Notes under the pieces: generated by a model
What the model was told of the DNA's origin: nothing
Databases searched by the model: none
What the model saw: the letters and a program-made list of their open reading frames with translations, nothing else
Source: Gorsachius magnificus
Taxonomy: Eukaryota; Chordata; Aves; Pelecaniformes; Ardeidae
Direction: 5' to 3'
Assembly: GCA_034008185.1 (NCBI GenBank)
Contig: CM067081.1
Span: 187,757,510 to 187,821,509, forward strand
DNA length: 64,000 nt
Shown: positions 54,601-60,600 of the stretch, in pieces
Layout: each line of letters opens with the position of its first letter
Numbering within the stretch: position 1 is the stretch's first letter
Program-made: the position numbers and the translations under genes

Positions 54601-57600
54601 CTGTATGCAAGTGCTCCTGCAAAATGACTTTCAATGTAAGTGTCCATTACTGGCTTAAAGTGGTGAAACTTGCTGTCCTGCAGCAAATTTATTATGTGAA
54701 CCTAAATGTGAGAGAAAAAGAAAAAAAAAAAATTTTTTTTTTTACTTAGTTTTTAAATAGTGTTAAGCATCATCAAAAAATGAAACTTACCAAACAATCA
54801 AATACTTTTGATCCATACTTTTGAGAGTTTTCATCTAAAATCCCAAATAAAGTGTCTAGTGTATCTTGAAGAAACTAATTGGAGAGAATAAGAGACAGTT
54901 TGTTATTAAATAGGTATTTTTGTGACACACAAATACATTATTTCTCTCATTATCTAAAATAATAGAATGGTATATACCTTCACTATTTCAGAACCATCAA
55001 TTTCTTTTAATTTTGAGAGGCAACCTGCAATTTTGTCTGGGTGGGTTCTCCATTTCAGAAGGTCAAGCATGTCTCCTGCAAAAACAAAATGCAAGATTAA
55101 AGCTGGAAGCAAAGCAGCATTTCAGATTTTGAATTCTACTATTACAGTCCACTCAGCAAAACCTGGCTTCATTAAAACAAAAGAAAACATCTCAAGATTT
55201 GCTATAATATGATCTGCCCAACAAGAAATTTTCATTCCACCCCATAATTGCTCCACCAATAGAAACATAAGAACACGATACTGGGTCACTAAAATCAGTC
55301 TCCTGTGGCAAATATATCATGCAATCTTGTTCAGATATTTGTCAACTCCCATCTTAAGAAATGGAATTATTTTGCTGTCTCTTGTCCCATTGAAGGATGC
55401 CTTCCAGAGTTGTCATCTGATAGCTAGAAATAGTCTTCTAATTATTAGTTTGTGTGTATTTTAAATACTCATCTTCCTACGTCTTTTTAGACAACAAACA
55501 CAATGCCTCTAAGATCTTGCTTTATTAATAAGCAACACAATCTCTTCTGGAAACTAAACTCTTCTGAGCTAAAACATACCTGAGTGTCTTCGTACTTCCT
55601 CCAGTTTTAATTCACTCTCCTTCAGCTTTCTTGACCAAAATGGTAACTACATTACAGATGAGATTACATCACTGTTTTCTATATCATTAGGAAGCTCATA
55701 TGCCTGCTGTAAACACCTGACATATGTTCTAGAATTTGGGTTATTTTTAGATACATCATACTGGTGACACAAACAGGTCTTTCTCCTGTTTAATACTGTT
55801 CAGCTCCCCGAGTACAGCAGAATCCCCGAGTCTCCACTAGGATATGACGCTGCCTTTTCTACCATTAGATTTGATCTAATTTCTACTCTTTCTTATTAAT
55901 TATTTAAATCAAAGTTACCCTGTTCTGCCTGTATCAGATTTTGATTTTTCCCTCTCAACTGATGAGCCCATTCAACTACATATTAGCAGCAAATTTCATT
56001 AACAGGCTCTCCAGCATCTCAGGTTTTAGTGAAGCAGCTCCCATCCCCACCTCCTGCCACCCCTCCAAACAAGAGATCAATCCCAGGCCTAATGCTTCAG
56101 ATCTAGTATTATTTTCCTTCCACACAGGAAGGAAATTCCTTACATTATAGTGCAACCTGCCAGTTCCCTTTAGGCCTTTATTTACCAGTTTTAAAATTCT
56201 TATTCTAATCTGTATCTTTTCTAACTTCCCATGTAGTGTGCTACTGAAATCCAGATGGTTTAGATCCTCTACATTTCTCCGAATAATAATAATAATTAAA
56301 AAAAAAAACTTTGAAAAGAAAGATTAAGAAGTTTATTCTGGCATGATATGTCTTTGATAAACTCATCTTACAGCACATTCCATTTAGCTACACGTCCATT
56401 TTTTCATCCATCATTTCTTGTAAATACTTGCATAAAATCCATTGGAGGCTGATGGCTCAGGTAACATATATGCTTATCCACTTGTCTTAAATGTAGGTAC
56501 TATTTTTATTACCCTTAGGTCATGTGTTAGTGCTTTCAGCTTTAGATATGTACAAAAAACCCCACCTCACTATGAGATTGGGAATTTTATGTCCCATACC
56601 ATTCAATATCCTAAAAATAGACTTTTGCAAACTTGGCTTGGCTTTTCTCAGCAGTTTTCATTTGACCCTGACCCTTGCTGAACTCTGACATGTTGCTGTT
56701 ATTTTTCTCCCTTCTGTTGCAGGTTCTCCTCACATTTTCTGCCCATGACTCCCTTGCTCATGTCTGCAGCGCTCCTTTCAAGTTGTATTCAGAGTAAAAA
56801 GTTCCACATATTTTTGAACTGTTGAATTAAATTAATCCCTAAGCTCCTTTACATTCAGGTTTACTACTTCCACATTTCACTAACCAGCCTTTCAGAATTT
56901 CTCAAAGCGTGGGTGTTTGAAGCAGAAAACATTAACCACCTCCAGTTCTTCCATCAGTTCAAGATGAACCACGGGTCTAGTTGATCACTGTCCAGGCATA
57001 TCTTAGAAGAATCCAGTTCTTCTGAAATGTTCTCAGTAGTTTTCGAACTAAGTAGCTAATAGTAAGTGTTCCTCTCAGTTCAGCAACTGTTTCGGTGCTT
57101 TCTACCAGACTCTTTTCATGCTCAAGTAACATTTCAGCCACACCCATCTTTGTGTGTCATTTCTTTCCCAGTTTGCTCCAGTAAAGCTCCTCCCTCTCAC
57201 AGCAAGAAATGAAGTAATATTTGTGTTTTTAATAACATGACATAAATCTCCACCTATATTCAGATCTCTCCAGAGCTGCTAACAGCGAACACCCTACATG
57301 CTATTCCACTAATATTTTGCTGCTTTAATCGGTTTTGGTAAGCACAAATTGGGTTTATGCATTTATACGTTTCTTTTTTTGTTTTGTTTCACCCTCTGCT
57401 AGTATGGAATGATTTGTATCAAGAAAGATGCTTGAGTTGCACTAAGAGCGCTGAAGGGTCCCACACGCACATCAGAGACATCCCAAAGATCAAGGACAAA
57501 TGATATGTCCTATTATTCCTTCTGTCGGGAACTTTCAAGAAATAAGCATTACAAATCCAGTGAACTGCATTTGTCTTTTGGATAATTAAATGGACTTCTA

Positions 57601-60600
57601 CACTTTATTCTGTTTAAGCCTCCACTTAAGTAGAGGAGTAGTGAGACTAGCTAAACCTGTCAGTTCATAGCAGGAAAAATATTTCTTTACAGGTTTGCTG
57701 GAGGAATTTGGTGGGAAGATAGTTGACACTCAGGGATTTGTTGGGGGATTAAAAAAGAAAGAGAAAGCAAATGTCAGACACTCACTTCAAAGCACTTATT
57801 TCAAGGAAAATGTTAAGGAGGAAAGACATTGCTGAGATAACATTAGCAAATAGCCCAAGCATAAATGACATGACTAGAAAATCTGACATGTGAATCACAA
57901 GGGGAAGGGATAGCAATGTGTCATGTATTGAGAGAAATGAGAATATAAAATTGTCTCCCAAAATAGGCCCACTAGGGAAACATACTTTTGGAAAAGGGAA
58001 AAAGTCAATGCTGCTGATAAATTTTACTGAAGAAGAAGATTACCAATGCCTTATCTTATTCCTGATCAGATTTGTACATTAAAAAGAGGCTACACCTGAC
58101 CTACCATTCCTACCAAGCAAAACACTTCCCTTCTCAAAGTTTAATTTAAATCCAAAGTGCTAGGTTTAAGAAAAGGTTTAGAATCATGTGTCTAAGGAAG
58201 TGGTTTGGGATGATGTTTCCATCTCTCTCCTACAAATCCTGAGACATCAGAAATTGGCCTGGCATACTACTACTGCACTTCAAAAGGAAAAAGCCGAATT
58301 TCAGAACTGGTGGTCTGCGTTCCTCTTCCAACAAGCTACTTTTCTGTGGTTTCCAACACTCCCTCCGAACTGGGGTCATTCTGGAAAGCTGACCCCTCTT
58401 ACTTCTGTTTTATTTATCACCAGTTTGGCCTTTTTTTAAATGCAGATATATGGATTACACCTCTGCTTTGCCACAGACATGCTGTACAACATGTTGCTCT
58501 GCTGACGAACAGCTGCTTACTGGGGATGTGCCGTTCAGTGCTGAGAAATGGGCGGATGCCAACTTGCTAAAATATTCTGACTTGCTGGATGGATCCCGAA
58601 TCTCTGGCAAGCAGAGATCCCTCCTGTATGTCAAAAACTAAGTAAGACTGTATTGATAACTACTCAGTAGAAAAATAGTATGTTCTCTCTCACGCTCTTT
58701 TGGGTTTTTTAGGATAATGAAATATAACTATCCAGCTAAAAATGTAATGTATAAAAGCTGGTATACTTTTTTGTTAACATTAACTGTTTTTCCAGGATCA
58801 CAAGTCAAGCTAAGGAAAAGCTAACTAGCAGACAGATTAGATAAGGATGCTTCTTATGTGATATGTTGATGAATGCACAGATTCCCCTGGTTAGAAGTTC
58901 TCTGAACATTGTTTGGAAATAATCCTAAAAATCCCTCCAAAGTACCCAGGCTAAGGAAGTTACGGATCCCAACAACTGGGAGTCAGCCTCCTTCCCCCAG
59001 TCCCCATAATTTTAATATGCATGAGAGCTGATGGCATGTGGGAATAATCAATGAGAGAATGACAGCTGAGTAAAATTTCCCAGCACACTAGTAAAGCTGT
59101 GGCCTAATTCAGTCACACCCCTTACAAGTCTTGGTTTGGGGTCCTCCCCCACCCCATGGCCAGACCAATAGCATAATTTTCAATTCATTTCCAGGCTGGA
59201 CATTGTTGTTTGTAGACACAGGCAGATCTCTGAGAACTTCAGAAAAATCTCCAAACTTAAAAACAGATTAAAAAATAATCAGCAATTTTCAAAAATACTA
59301 ATACAAATGTTTACTAAAAAAGTAAACACACAGATCTTTTTACTCCTGTATTTTTTAATAAATATGCTACATTCTCTCAGGGATAACTGAAGTAATGCTC
59401 ACATGACCAAATATCCACATGCTTTGCTCTATGTTCATTTTCTGAGCATGCAATAGGTTTTGGCAAATTTTTGTTTAAAAGAATGGGGATTTGGAAACTC
59501 ACCAAGATGAACTTCCCAAAGAAGATCCTTGGAGAAAATATGAGCCTGTCTATTGAAAATATTTCCACCCTCTGAAGTACTGCTGAAATAATTGTTAACT
59601 CTTTCAGAGCTGAAAAGGGGATCAATATTATTCAGATATTCTACACCCTCTTACTCAGAATATGGTTAAAAGAAAAAGGAAATTTTATGCCCTATGGCAC
59701 ACATCTATTTACATTAAGTACAAAATAACTCCTGTACTGTGAATGTAAATTAGTATTATAACCCTAGACAAGAGCGCAACTATTTATCAGCGAGACACTT
59801 AAGTTCCGGGCAGCACTTTCATGCATCTGTAAGTACCAGTTGATTCATGTGATTTCCTAAATCAAGGCCTTTAAATGAAGAAAATTTAGTCTCCGATTGC
59901 CTATTAGCAACCATTGGGAAAATCTTTTATTGGCTAACTTTTATTACTTTGAAGCTAATTGCTATGAGAATACAGAATGGATGTGCACAGTGAAACAGAC
60001 CACTTACTATTTGCACATAGTTCTATTTTGGACACCTGCTAGTAAATGGTGAAAATTAAGATGATTATTTCAATTTTAAAAGCTGTTCTAGTGGTTGTTA
60101 AACACCTATAATCGATTGGCAAGCAATTAGCAATTTTATCATCATACATATAAGAAGGGTAAAGACACAGTCATTCACAAACGAGAGAGCTAAGAGAGAT
60201 CTTAAAACTGTGATAAACAGCTCAGAAAAAATAATATAAAACTGTGGAGATATCAAGGAATGGTCAGAAACACATTACCAAACAAATATATAGAAATTAC
60301 CAAGCAAATATTTAGAAATTTATGAAAAGCTGTTTCAATTACAAACTGTAGTTAATACGCCAAATAAACAAGAATCTTAAGAATTTTATACAGAGCAATG
60401 GTAAAGAGCGCAAACGTGTATTTCTATCTGCCGCTCCTTATATCCAGTGTGTAAGATTGTTTTAAGTAGTAGTAAATGTTTGTTGGCTTTAAGGAAGAGA
60501 AGTGGTACAACAAAAAAGCAGTATGTGCCTAATTAAAACCAAACTGCCACAGCCTAAAGCCTACAACAAGTATTTCATAAAAACTCTACAACAAACAGAT

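Noticed and set aside
58188..58641. Three overlapping plus-strand open frames
   Set aside because: They shift frame repeatedly, match nothing I recognise, and sit inside the DOCK4 intron C-D. Most likely chance.
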